From: Sphingomonas sp. IW22
GTDB taxonomy: Bacteria > Pseudomonadota > Alphaproteobacteria > Sphingomonadales > Sphingomonadaceae
Direction of reading: 5' to 3'
Assembly: GCF_041321155.1 (NCBI RefSeq)
Contig: NZ_JBGGWB010000011.1
Span: forward strand, 1 to 43,304
Length of the DNA stretch: 43,304 nucleotides
Shown here: positions 31,367-38,421 of the stretch, piece after piece
How the letters are laid out: every line of letters begins with the position of its first letter
Numbering within the stretch: the first letter of the stretch is position 1
Program-made: the position numbers and the translations under genes
Notes under the pieces: model-generated
The model's input: the letters and a program-made list of their open reading frames with translations, nothing else
Told to the model about the DNA's origin: nothing
Database searches by the model: none

Positions 31367-31735
31367 ATGACTACACAAGGTGGGATCAGCGGCCTTCGCG
31401 TGCTGGTTGTCGAAGATGATTATTGGGTCGCGGCCACGCTGGTCGAGATAATAACCGAAGCAGGCGCGGAAGTTGTCGGCCCTGTCGATTGTGTGCGGGA
31501 CGCCCTGACGGCGCTGGACTCGTCGCCTCATGTCGCCAGCCTCGATGTGCAACTTGGCTCCGAAACCTCGTTCCCGATCGCGGACGAACTGGACCGTCGC
31601 GGCGTGCCCTTCATCTTCGCCACGGGTGCGGCCAGCATGATCCCGGCTGCCCACGCCTCACGCCCGACCTTCCACAAGCCCGCTTCGCGCGAGCTGCTGA
31701 TCGGGGCGCTTTCTGGCGCGCTCAACCCCGCCTAA
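31367..31735 (+). CDS. Single-domain response regulator (CheY-like receiver)
   Basis: A 122-residue receiver with no output domain. The acidic pocket is VVEDDYW, the phospho-acceptor Asp is in VASLDVQLGSE, the switch Thr in IFATG and the Lys in FHKPAS. The ATG at 31367 was chosen because the domain begins right after it; the frame is open earlier without homology. Such stand-alone receivers in sphingomonads pass phosphate to stress regulators. It is divergent from the HWE kinase, 141 bases away. Confidence 0.88.
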   Translation: MTTQGGISGLRVLVVEDDYWVAATLVEIITEAGAEVVGPVDCVRDALTALDSSPHVASLDVQLGSETSFPIADELDRRGVPFIFATGAASMIPAAHASRPTFHKPASRELLIGALSGALNPA

Positions 31736-31745
31736 CAGGGCTGCT

Positions 31746-31952
31746 TCACTGACGCGATGCAAGAGGCTCAAAAGGAAACGCCCCCTCGTCGTCCAGCAGC
31801 TCGCCGGGTTGCATCGGGCCGGCTCCGGTCGCGGCGTCGATCGCGGCTTGCAAATGGACGGCGGTGGCCGTCGCGCCTCGGCCGCTCCGATCCAGTTGGG
31901 CCAATGCCATCCTCATAAGCGAGAGGGCTGTGTCGTCGTTCGTCATAGACAT
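31746..31952 (-). CDS. Small hypothetical protein overlapping the diguanylate cyclase gene
   Basis: A 68-residue protein with a helical N-terminal half (LSLMRMALAQLDRSGRGATA, VHLQAAIDAATG) and an acidic, proline-containing tail. The first ten bases overlap the end of the diguanylate cyclase gene, so translation is probably coupled. Small proteins with a LxxARxxLD-like first helix and a VxLQxAID motif are common in sphingomonads, but I know of no function. The second ATG, two codons in, is equally possible. Confidence 0.6.
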   Translation of the reverse strand: MSMTNDDTALSLMRMALAQLDRSGRGATATAVHLQAAIDAATGAGPMQPGELLDDEGAFPFEPLASRQ

Positions 31953-32866
31953 GCTTCGATGGGAACCCGGAGCCTTGACGGAACAAGGGTGTCCCGGTCT
32001 CGATCGGTCATTGCGCGGCCGATCTCCACGGCGTTCTTCCCGGCGCGCTTGACCGCGTACATGAGCTGATCGACCGCGTGCATCAACGAGGGTTCGTCAC
32101 GCGGGGTATCAGGGTGAATCAGCAGCGCGCCCATGCTGCACGTCACCGGATGAGACGTGTCGGCCAGAACCGATGACAGGCGCTTGTGGAGCGAGCGGGC
32201 GAAATACACCCCTTCCTCGGCCGAATGGACGGGAAGCAAAAAGGCGAACTCGTCGCCGCCGATCCGGCCGAAATCGTCCTCGCGCCGGATGGTCTTCCGT
32301 GCGCCCTGCGCGAAGGCGCGCAGCACCTCGTCGCCGGCAACATGGCCGTGGCGGTTATTGATGCCCTTGAAATCGTCGAGATCGAGGATCGCGAGCAGGA
32401 AGGTTTGCCGGGCAGGCACCGCTAGATCGAGACGATGGATCACGCGCTCGCGGAACGTCTCCTTGTTGAGCGCATCGGTCATGCGGTCACGCACCGCCAG
32501 GTGGTGCTCCCGATCAAAGGACCGGCGGAAGCTGAGAACAATGGCGGCGACGATAACATAGGTGACGGCGCGCACGGCCATCCTTGCCCCGAGCAGGGCG
32601 GGGGAGAGCCCTGGAAGTTCGGCGAGATGCGGCACGACGGCGAGAACGGCCGCGACGATCGCCACCAGATAGCCAGCACGACTTCCCAGCGCCCAGCAGG
32701 CGGCGCAGACGATCGGCATATAGAGCGGCGCGAGACCAATCCGGGGAAAATGCGCGTTCGCCAGCGCCAGCGCCGTGACGCTGAGGAGAATCGCGAACCA
32801 GGCGCGCTCACGCGGCAGGGAATGAAGGCGATCGGCGAGGCGGCCGACAGGCAGATGACTATTCAC
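31943..32866 (-). CDS. Membrane diguanylate cyclase (GGDEF)
   Basis: A 307-residue enzyme that makes cyclic di-GMP from two GTP. The N-terminal 115 residues contain about four membrane helices (WFAILLSVTALALANAHF, AGYLVAIVAAVLAVVPHL, AVRAVTYVIVAAIVLSF). The GGDEF domain follows: DALNKETFRERV, AILDLDDFKGINNRHGH, and an intact GRIGGDEFAF active site. RRED five residues before GGDEF matches the RxxD inhibitory site, so product feedback is expected. The start is a GTG at 32866 with AGGA upstream. It shares an overlap with the small downstream gene. Confidence 0.9.
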   Translation of the reverse strand: MNSHLPVGRLADRLHSLPRERAWFAILLSVTALALANAHFPRIGLAPLYMPIVCAACWALGSRAGYLVAIVAAVLAVVPHLAELPGLSPALLGARMAVRAVTYVIVAAIVLSFRRSFDREHHLAVRDRMTDALNKETFRERVIHRLDLAVPARQTFLLAILDLDDFKGINNRHGHVAGDEVLRAFAQGARKTIRREDDFGRIGGDEFAFLLPVHSAEEGVYFARSLHKRLSSVLADTSHPVTCSMGALLIHPDTPRDEPSLMHAVDQLMYAVKRAGKNAVEIGRAMTDRDRDTLVPSRLRVPIEACL

Positions 32867-32980
32867 GCATGTCCTACTCGGTCAAAAGGTTCTCCAAGCT
32901 CATTCCCGTCCCAAGTGTTCCCGTGCAGCCGGCGGCACGCCCCATTTCGGGGACGTGCCGGCCACTGAACCGGTTGTGGT

Positions 32981-33208
32981 TTAGCTGAGGTCCTTTCCTT
33001 CCCATCCAAGCGGGGCAACGCTGCGCTGTTGCTGCAAGATGAGGAGGACGAGATGGCTAAGAAGATCACCAACCCGGCTTTGTCGGCGATGCGTGAGGCG
33101 GCGGAGGTTGAACCGGCGCGCGCTCGGGTTCGATGCCGGAGCGCTCGCCACACAGCCACCAAGTGCGAGGATGGCAAGAAGCGGGAATGACAAGGCTGTT
33201 TTGGGCAT
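32981..33208 (-). CDS. Possible small lipoprotein downstream of the DUF1971 gene
   Basis: A 75-residue frame starting ATG at 33208, eight bases after the DUF1971 stop and with AGGGAG upstream. It opens with a convincing lipoprotein signal (MPKTALSFPLLAILALGGC). After about residue 30 the translation becomes arginine-rich and low in information, and runs antisense to the small rightward frame at 33053-33190, so the gene may originally have been shorter or be decayed. Confidence 0.35.
   Translation of the reverse strand: MPKTALSFPLLAILALGGCVASAPASNPSARRFNLRRLTHRRQSRVGDLLSHLVLLILQQQRSVAPLGWEGKDLS
33053..33190 (+). CDS. Possible 45-residue basic protein
   Basis: A short frame with an unusually strong ribosome site (GAGGAGG, seven bases before the ATG). 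The translation starts MAKKITNPALSAMREAAEVE and ends in a basic tail with two cysteines (KCEDGKKRE). No family recognised. It overlaps a leftward lipoprotein-like frame, and only one of the two is likely to be real; the ribosome site favours this one. Confidence 0.35.
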   Translation: MAKKITNPALSAMREAAEVEPARARVRCRSARHTATKCEDGKKRE

Positions 33209-33216
33209 GGCTCTCC

Positions 33217-33485
33217 CTAGAGGCTTGGCCGCTGATCGTAGAAATCGACCTGCATCCGCATGGCTCCGAGCGGTTCGACGAAATGCGGCTGTTCCGGAAG
33301 CACCAGCCCTGGCCGATCGGGTGTAAGGATCACCTCAGAGGCCGGATCGAGACAGGTAAGCTTCAATCTCCCTTCGATGACCCGGATCACGCCCCACACA
33401 CCGGCCTTGGTGCGATGCTCGGAGCGCAGGGCAGCGGGCAATGTCACCTCATCGAATATGGGCGTCGAGCGGTAGGAAGCACCAT
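33217..33485 (-). pseudogene. DUF1971 gene with an apparent one-base frameshift after codon 4
   Basis: From about 33468 leftwards the frame encodes a clear DUF1971 protein: YRSTPIFDEVTLPAALRSEH, TKAGVWGVIRVIEGRLKL, PDRPGLVLPEQPHFVEPLG. The only good start, ATG at 33485 (AGGAG at 33496-33500), reads MVLP and then leaves this frame, stopping after 12 residues. One extra base after CTTCC would join MVLP to YRSTPIFDE and give the normal N-terminus. In the family frame a TAG lies just upstream, so no alternative ATG exists; the first in-frame start codons (GTG, TTG) lie inside the domain. DUF1971 domains are found with tellurite-resistance methylases; function unclear. Either a pseudogene or a sequencing error. 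Confidence 0.65.
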
Positions 33486-33490
33486 TATTT

Positions 33491-34222
33491 CTATGCTCCT
33501 ACTTGGATCGTGCATCGCACCGGCTGATCCGCCTTCCTTGCGGTCTGCCGGCATCCTTCGATCTTTTCTCGATTGTCGCGCAGCAACCTGTCGGCCGCGA
33601 CAATCGCCTCCCAGCTCGGCCGCGATGCGCTCGCCATAAGATGCTGCCCGGCATCCCACGGTGTCGCCTCGGCAAGAACCCGCGTCGCCATGCGTTCGGG
33701 CCATTGCCAGCTCGCCGGCGCGATCTCGCGCGCGACCATACCGGGCAGGAAGGACCAGAGGAGGATGCCGATAAGCAACCCGCCCAGCCCGAACCATAGT
33801 TGACGGTTCTTTTGATCCCGCGCCGTCAGCGCCGATTGAACGACGGTGCGCAGCTCGCGCCCCTGCTGTTTCATCTCGTTGGTGGCGGTGGCGAGGGCGG
33901 CATGATCGGCGCTGCGAAGGTCGGCCGCCGCTCGATTGATCTGCGTCGAAACCTGCGCAGGCGTCATCGCCAGCGCCGGCGACTTCACGATGGCCGTCGT
34001 AACCTGGTCCAGGCGTCCGTTGATGCCGTCCAGCCCTTGGACGACATGCCCCAGCGTCTCGGAATAATCCGGCACGTCGATGCTGGTGCGCTCGGCCGCC
34101 AGTCCCTCGATGGCGCGGCGCATCAACGCTAGTTCGCCGCGCTGCTGCTCGACCGCAACGCGCACCTGCTCGAACGCCTCCGTTGCCGCGTCGCCGCCTT
34201 CCTCCCATTCCTCGTCCGCCAT
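33491..34222 (-). CDS. DUF6118 family protein
   Basis: A 243-residue protein that regularly follows traA on sphingomonad and rhizobial plasmids. The N-terminal two thirds are helical and likely coiled coil (EAFEQVRVAVEQQRGELALM, VVQGLDGINGRLDQVTTAIV). One membrane helix follows (LWFGLGGLLIGILLWSFLPG), then a helical domain ending in a cysteine pair (IEGCRQTARKADQPVRCTI). The topology suggests a membrane-anchored protein with the coiled coil in the cytoplasm. It begins 9 bases after the traA stop, so it is co-transcribed with the relaxase. Role in transfer is inferred from position only. Confidence 0.8.
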   Translation of the reverse strand: MADEEWEEGGDAATEAFEQVRVAVEQQRGELALMRRAIEGLAAERTSIDVPDYSETLGHVVQGLDGINGRLDQVTTAIVKSPALAMTPAQVSTQINRAAADLRSADHAALATATNEMKQQGRELRTVVQSALTARDQKNRQLWFGLGGLLIGILLWSFLPGMVAREIAPASWQWPERMATRVLAEATPWDAGQHLMASASRPSWEAIVAADRLLRDNREKIEGCRQTARKADQPVRCTIQVGA

Positions 34223-34231
34223 TGTCTCTCC

Positions 34232-37162
34232 TTATCGGCTCAATCCTCGGTCGCGGCCAATTTCCAGCGAACGGGTCAATTCCTGGCTGATCGGACGATC
34301 CCGACGCATCTCCAGCCCCAGCTCGGGCGCGCGCCGCCGCAGCACGGATTCGAGCTGCGGATCGCGATGCAGCCCTCCCGCCAAACCATCCATCTTCTTG
34401 GCCGTGCGCTCCGCGCCGGCACGATCGCCGCTGCGCGCGAGCTCGGCCCGCTCGCGCGCCATGCCTTGCCAGCGCTCCACGAAGCGGTCGGCGCGCAGTT
34501 CGGGATTGGAACGGACCTGGGCCTCCTCGGCCATTGCCCGCGCCGCCCCGCCGGCTTTGCCTTCGGCCGCGTCGCGCACCAGTGCGGGGTTGCGCTCGAA
34601 CGCGGACGACAAATCCCGGGCCGCCTGGGGGCGCACCCGATCGAGCGCGCCCCCGGCCTTCGCCAGCGCCTCTTTCTGGTGCGGGAGCACAGGCAAGCCC
34701 TTCTCGCGCATCCGGTCCATATCGGCCTGAGCGCGCGCATAGCGTTCGATCGCCTTGGCCTGATTGGGCGCGGGCGATCCCCGCTCGGAGCCGGTGTTAA
34801 TCGGACCCCCTTTGCCGTCGCGCGCCGGCTCGGGCGACGTTGGTTTCGGGCGGAAGCCGTCGAACATGCCCTTGGCCTTGTCGCGCACCTTGGCGGCGAT
34901 CTCCCGCGCGCGTTCCGGGAACCGGATCTCGCGCCGCTCGGCGAACGCGCGCGCCCGATCATTGTCCGACGATGCGGCATAGTCGCCAGCCATGTCCTTG
35001 GCGCGGTCACGCGACAGGACCCGGGCGAGCTGGCGCTGATCGGTAAAGTCGTCGCGGCCATAGTGGAGCTGCACGCCATCGCGATGCCGCGACATGGCGA
35101 CATAGGCCCCGTGCCGGTCCATCCCCGGCGTCGCCAGCACATGCGCGCGATCGACCGTCACGCCCTGCGACTTATGGATGGTCGCCGCATAGCCGTGATC
35201 GACATGGGCATAATCCTTGAGGTCGAACGCGACACGGCTGCCGCCATCGAGCCGCACCGCCATGCGGCCCTCGCCGACCTGCTCCAGCGTGCCCAGGGTG
35301 CCGTTCTTCACGCCCATGCTGCGCTCGTTGCGCAGGAACATGATCCGGTCGCCGGATGCGAACTCGCGCCGGCCGCGATCGACGGTGACGCCCACGTCCT
35401 CGCCCAGCCCGCCCGATGCGCGCACCCGCTCGCGCGCTTCCTGGTTCAGTTCGCGCACCTCGGCATTGGTATGGGTGAGAATGATCCGGCTTTGCTCCGG
35501 CTCAGCCTGGCGCTGCCGATCCCAGCCATCGACCAGCTCGGCCCGCGCCGTCTCGCGCGTGTCGGCCGCCTGCACCATGCCCCGGCTCTCATAGGCGTGC
35601 AGTGCGTCCCCGGTGCGGCCCGTGGCGAGCGAGCGCGTCGCGTCTTTCTGCCAGTCGTCCCGCTGCCGGCGAACCTCGGTGATCTCGGCCGCGCCGTGGC
35701 GCTCGCTGATCGACCGGAACGCCGCTCCGGCTTCGATCGCCTGCAACTGCTCGGGATCGCCCACCAGCACCACCTTCGCGCCGGCGTCGCGGGCATGGGA
35801 CAGCACCCGCTCCATCTGGCGGGTGCCGATCATGCCCGCCTCGTCCACCACCAGCACGTCATTGCGGGAAAGCTGGTCGCGGCCCTGCGCCCACGCATGT
35901 TCCAAGCTGGCGATGGTGCGGGACTGGATGCCCGATCCGCCCTCAAGGCTCTCGGCCGCGATGCCGGAGAGCGCCGCGCCGCGGACAGTGTAACCCGCTT
36001 GCTCCCATCCATCGCGCGCGATGCCCAACATGGCGGATTTACCGGTGCCGGCATATCCGATCACATTGGAGATGCCGCTCGGCCCGGTTACATGCTCCAG
36101 CGCGGCCCGCTGCTCATCCCCGAGCACGAGCCCTTCACTCCCGGCAACGGCTCTCGCTCTGTCGAGCACCGCTGCCGGGAGACCATGCTCCCTCCGCGCT
36201 GCCAACTCATCCCCGGCCTTCTCCAACCGCGCCTCGGTCGCGATCATCTCGCGAGAGGTAAACCGCTCCTGGTCACGTCCGTCCTTGCCCAGCGCCACCA
36301 GCTCGGGGCTGGCGCGCACCGCCGCCATCACCCGGTCGAACTGCTCCTTGCCGTCCGAATGGCGGAACGCGAACACGGCCAGGTCGCGGGTGGTGAAGGT
36401 CGCCTGCTGCCGCGTGATCGCATCGAGCGCCACGCTCGGGTCCGCGACGATCTTCTCGCCGTTCTCGCGTGCGATCCGCAGATGATCGTCGGCGCGCCGG
36501 TGCGGCTCGTCCTCCTCCAGACGCCGCGTTCCCATCGGCCCGATCTTGTGCTGCGGTTCTAGCTCGATGCCTTGGTCGGCATAGGAGCGATGATCGATCC
36601 GGCCCTCCAGCCCAAGCCCGGCCATGCGCTCGTTGACATGGGCCGCCCACGCCTCGCGCCATTCCTGCAACAGCTCGGTCCCGTTCCAGTCCCGAGCCTT
36701 CTTGCCAAATCCGTCCGGCCCCACCTCGCGCATCGTCATCATCACGTGCGCGTGCGGCTTGGGGCTGCCGTCCTCCGCCTTGTCCCAATGGACGTTCAGG
36801 TCAGCGACCATCCCGCGCTTCACGAACTGCTCTTCCACGAAGTCGCGCGCGAGCTGCACGCCCTGCTTCTCGTTCATCTCGCGTGGGATCGAGAACTCCA
36901 CCTCGCGGGCAAGCTGGGCATCCTTGCGCTTCTCCCCTGCCTCCACCTCGTTCCACAGGGCCGTGCGATCGGACAGACGCTCCGGTGCGCCTTGCGGCAA
37001 TAGCACCTCGGAGTGGATGACGCCGGCCTTGTTCGAGAAATCGTGATGGCGATTCAGCGTCTCATCGAACAGCCGCGATGCCGAGCGATAGGCAGCAGAC
37101 GCAATCGCGCTGGAGCCCTTCGCGCGGCTGATTACCTTGGCGCTGAAATGGTAGATCGCCAT
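34232..37162 (-). CDS. traA: Ti-type conjugative relaxase/helicase TraA (MobQ)
   Basis: A 976-residue bifunctional relaxase. Residues 1-220 are the MobA/MobL nicking domain: AIYHFSAKVISRAKGSSAIA, then the metal-binding HxH in PKPHAHVMMTMREVG. Residues about 330-720 form a RecD/TraI-like helicase with GYAGTGKSAM (Walker A), VLVVDEAGMIGTRQM (Walker B) and HGYAATIHKSQGVTVDRAHV. The C-terminal 250 residues are charged and helical. It would nick oriT and unwind the transferred strand. ATG 37162 gives the standard MAIYHFS start. It is divergent from traC; the gap between them holds the oriT candidate. Confidence 0.95.
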   Translation of the reverse strand: MAIYHFSAKVISRAKGSSAIASAAYRSASRLFDETLNRHHDFSNKAGVIHSEVLLPQGAPERLSDRTALWNEVEAGEKRKDAQLAREVEFSIPREMNEKQGVQLARDFVEEQFVKRGMVADLNVHWDKAEDGSPKPHAHVMMTMREVGPDGFGKKARDWNGTELLQEWREAWAAHVNERMAGLGLEGRIDHRSYADQGIELEPQHKIGPMGTRRLEEDEPHRRADDHLRIARENGEKIVADPSVALDAITRQQATFTTRDLAVFAFRHSDGKEQFDRVMAAVRASPELVALGKDGRDQERFTSREMIATEARLEKAGDELAARREHGLPAAVLDRARAVAGSEGLVLGDEQRAALEHVTGPSGISNVIGYAGTGKSAMLGIARDGWEQAGYTVRGAALSGIAAESLEGGSGIQSRTIASLEHAWAQGRDQLSRNDVLVVDEAGMIGTRQMERVLSHARDAGAKVVLVGDPEQLQAIEAGAAFRSISERHGAAEITEVRRQRDDWQKDATRSLATGRTGDALHAYESRGMVQAADTRETARAELVDGWDRQRQAEPEQSRIILTHTNAEVRELNQEARERVRASGGLGEDVGVTVDRGRREFASGDRIMFLRNERSMGVKNGTLGTLEQVGEGRMAVRLDGGSRVAFDLKDYAHVDHGYAATIHKSQGVTVDRAHVLATPGMDRHGAYVAMSRHRDGVQLHYGRDDFTDQRQLARVLSRDRAKDMAGDYAASSDNDRARAFAERREIRFPERAREIAAKVRDKAKGMFDGFRPKPTSPEPARDGKGGPINTGSERGSPAPNQAKAIERYARAQADMDRMREKGLPVLPHQKEALAKAGGALDRVRPQAARDLSSAFERNPALVRDAAEGKAGGAARAMAEEAQVRSNPELRADRFVERWQGMARERAELARSGDRAGAERTAKKMDGLAGGLHRDPQLESVLRRRAPELGLEMRRDRPISQELTRSLEIGRDRGLSR

Positions 37163-37184
37163 GACGCTCCGCAATCTGCCTTAC

Positions 37185-37222
37185 TTAGCGCACGTCGGCA
37201 ATGACGTATAAGCGCGCACTCA
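37185..37222. other. Candidate origin of transfer (oriT) between traA and traC
   Basis: In Ti-type plasmids oriT lies between the divergent traA and traC genes, and this is that gap. It contains ACGTC (37192-37196), six bases, GACGT (37203-37207), an exact inverted repeat, followed by ATAAGCGCGCACT. On the minus strand this reads GTGCGCGCTTATACGTC, close to my memory of the Ti plasmid nick region (TTATACGTC) and of the RSF1010-type GTGCGC core. The match is from memory, not from an alignment. Confidence 0.5.
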
Positions 37223-37314
37223 TCATCCGCTCTGCTCCTGCTGATTGACTATCTGGCACTTTGGGCTTGCACTCCCTGTCTGCTCTGGCACACTCCCCGA
37301 GCAAGGAGAGCATG

Positions 37315-37578
37315 ATGAGCCGTGCCTATGAGGAAGCAATGGAGCGTAGGCAGGACGAGTACGTCGCCAGTGCGCTCGGGATCAGCATCGAAACTCTCGA
37401 CGATTATCCATTCCAGCTTGATGAGAATGCCAGCGATGATGGCGTGGTTTATGGCTGGCGCGTTATGTGGGACGAGGAAGCTCCGCCGGGCGTCGATGTG
37501 AATGGTGCCGACGGCTCGCTCTGGTCGGATATCCCCGCAGCACCGGACGAACCGGACGAGGACGATCGCGATGCGTAA
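37315..37578 (+). CDS. Small acidic hypothetical protein upstream of traC
   Basis: An 87-residue, very acidic protein: a basic-acidic helix at the start (SRAYEEAMERRQDEYVASAL), a conserved-looking core (LGISIETLDDYPFQLDENAS, VVYGWRVMWDEEAPPG) and an acidic end. No family recognised. The second of two adjacent ATGs was chosen because AAGGAG then has a six-base spacing. Its end overlaps the traC start by eight bases, so it is the first gene of the rightward tra operon. Confidence 0.6.
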   Translation: MSRAYEEAMERRQDEYVASALGISIETLDDYPFQLDENASDDGVVYGWRVMWDEEAPPGVDVNGADGSLWSDIPAAPDEPDEDDRDA

Positions 37579-37894
37579 GGTGCGCGATTACGATGCTGAG
37601 CTGAAGGCGCTGGAGGAGCGCGCGCGGGCGATCAAGGCGCGCCGCATCGAACAGCTCGGCCAGCTCGTCACCGCAACCGGTGCCGATGCGCTCGACATGG
37701 AAACGCTCGCCGGTGCGCTGCTCGATGCCGTCGCGTCGAAGGACGCGGAAGCGAAGGAGGCGTGGCGCGCGAAAGGCGCCGTGTTCTTTCAGCGGCGCGG
37801 GCGCAAAGGTAGCCGGGCTGCTGGCAGCAACGGCGATGGCGCAGCGGCGCAACCGGGCGCTGATCCAGCGTCTGGAAGCGGCGCGGCGTCGTAG
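37571..37894 (+). CDS. traC: Conjugal transfer protein TraC (Ti type)
   Basis: A 107-residue TraC-like protein. The charged N-terminal helix RDYDAELKALEERARAIKAR is followed by the family segment EQLGQLVTATGADALDMETL and a basic FQRRGRKGS patch, then a low-complexity tail. In Ti plasmids TraC is a relaxosome accessory that helps TraA act at oriT. The ATG at 37571 overlaps the upstream gene end and its own end overlaps traD by 59 bases in another frame, so translation is coupled. Confidence 0.75.
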   Translation: MRKVRDYDAELKALEERARAIKARRIEQLGQLVTATGADALDMETLAGALLDAVASKDAEAKEAWRAKGAVFFQRRGRKGSRAAGSNGDGAAAQPGADPASGSGAAS

Positions 37895-38156
37895 CGATAC
37901 GCGAGGCTGGGTCGTGCAACGCCGTGAACGCACCCGCCACCTGATTGAGCTGGGCGGCTTGGTCCAGAAGGCCGGCCTGGTCGAACTCGCCGACGACGAT
38001 CGCGCGACCATCTACGGCGCGCTGCTGGAGCTGGTCGGCAAGGCGCGCGGCGACGACGACGCCGATACGCTGGCGCTCTGGAAGCGGCGCGGCAAACGCG
38101 CATTCGACGCGGAAAGCGAAGCGACGGAGAAAGGCGATGGCGCTCCTGGATATTGA
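37836..38156 (+). CDS. traD: Conjugal transfer protein TraD (Ti type)
   Basis: A 106-residue TraD-like protein, not the F-type coupling ATPase. The conserved segment is RERTRHLIELGGLVQKAGLV followed by ELADDDRATIYGALLELVGK, with basic N- and C-terminal parts. It starts inside the end of traC (ATG 37836) and overlaps the next small gene by 20 bases. It probably takes part in the relaxosome or links it to TraG; this follows from the family and the traC-traD-traG gene order. Confidence 0.8.
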   Translation: MAQRRNRALIQRLEAARRRSDTRGWVVQRRERTRHLIELGGLVQKAGLVELADDDRATIYGALLELVGKARGDDDADTLALWKRRGKRAFDAESEATEKGDGAPGY

Positions 38157-38421
38157 GGCGATCCGCGGGGAGGTCGGGGCGCTGGATTTCAAGCGCGGCA
38201 CCCCAGCCGAAATCGCCATGTGGCGCGACGATGACGAGGACTCGCGCGCCAACCTTGCGATCGAAGGCATGGCGCTGGAAACGGACGAGCACCTGCTGTT
38301 CGACATGCTGCGCGATGAGGCGGTGCCCCCTGCCCTCGCCACGCAAATCATCCTCAAGCTGCTCGACCATCCCGACGCCGATCCGGCGCTGGCGATCACC
38401 CCACTGGAACGGGTCGGTTGA
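38137..38421 (+). CDS. Small acidic protein between traD and traG, weakly VbhA-antitoxin-like
   Basis: A 94-residue acidic protein starting at ATG 38137 (GAGAAAGG upstream). The middle part, DEDSRANLAIEGMALETDEH, followed by a helix ending in ILKLLDH, recalls VbhA-type antitoxins of Fic proteins (arginine/alanine then EG). The inhibitory Ser/Thr four residues before the Glu is Asn here, and no Fic gene is seen, so this is only a resemblance. Its stop overlaps the ATG at 38421 that should begin traG. Confidence 0.5.
   Translation: MALLDIEAIRGEVGALDFKRGTPAEIAMWRDDDEDSRANLAIEGMALETDEHLLFDMLRDEAVPPALATQIILKLLDHPDADPALAITPLERVG

Larger units (their letters stand above)
32867..33216. other. 350-base stretch with only doubtful small genes
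   Basis: The first part (32867-32980) shows nothing convincing. The second half holds two overlapping small candidates on opposite strands (33053-33190 rightward and 32981-33208 leftward), listed separately. They cannot both be well-conserved coding sequences over their whole length. The stretch ends at the stop of the DUF1971 gene. Confidence 0.5.

Noticed and set aside
34367..36562. Rightward frame of 731 codons inside traA
   Set aside because: TraA on the other strand has all relaxase and helicase motifs; the antisense frame is a compositional shadow.
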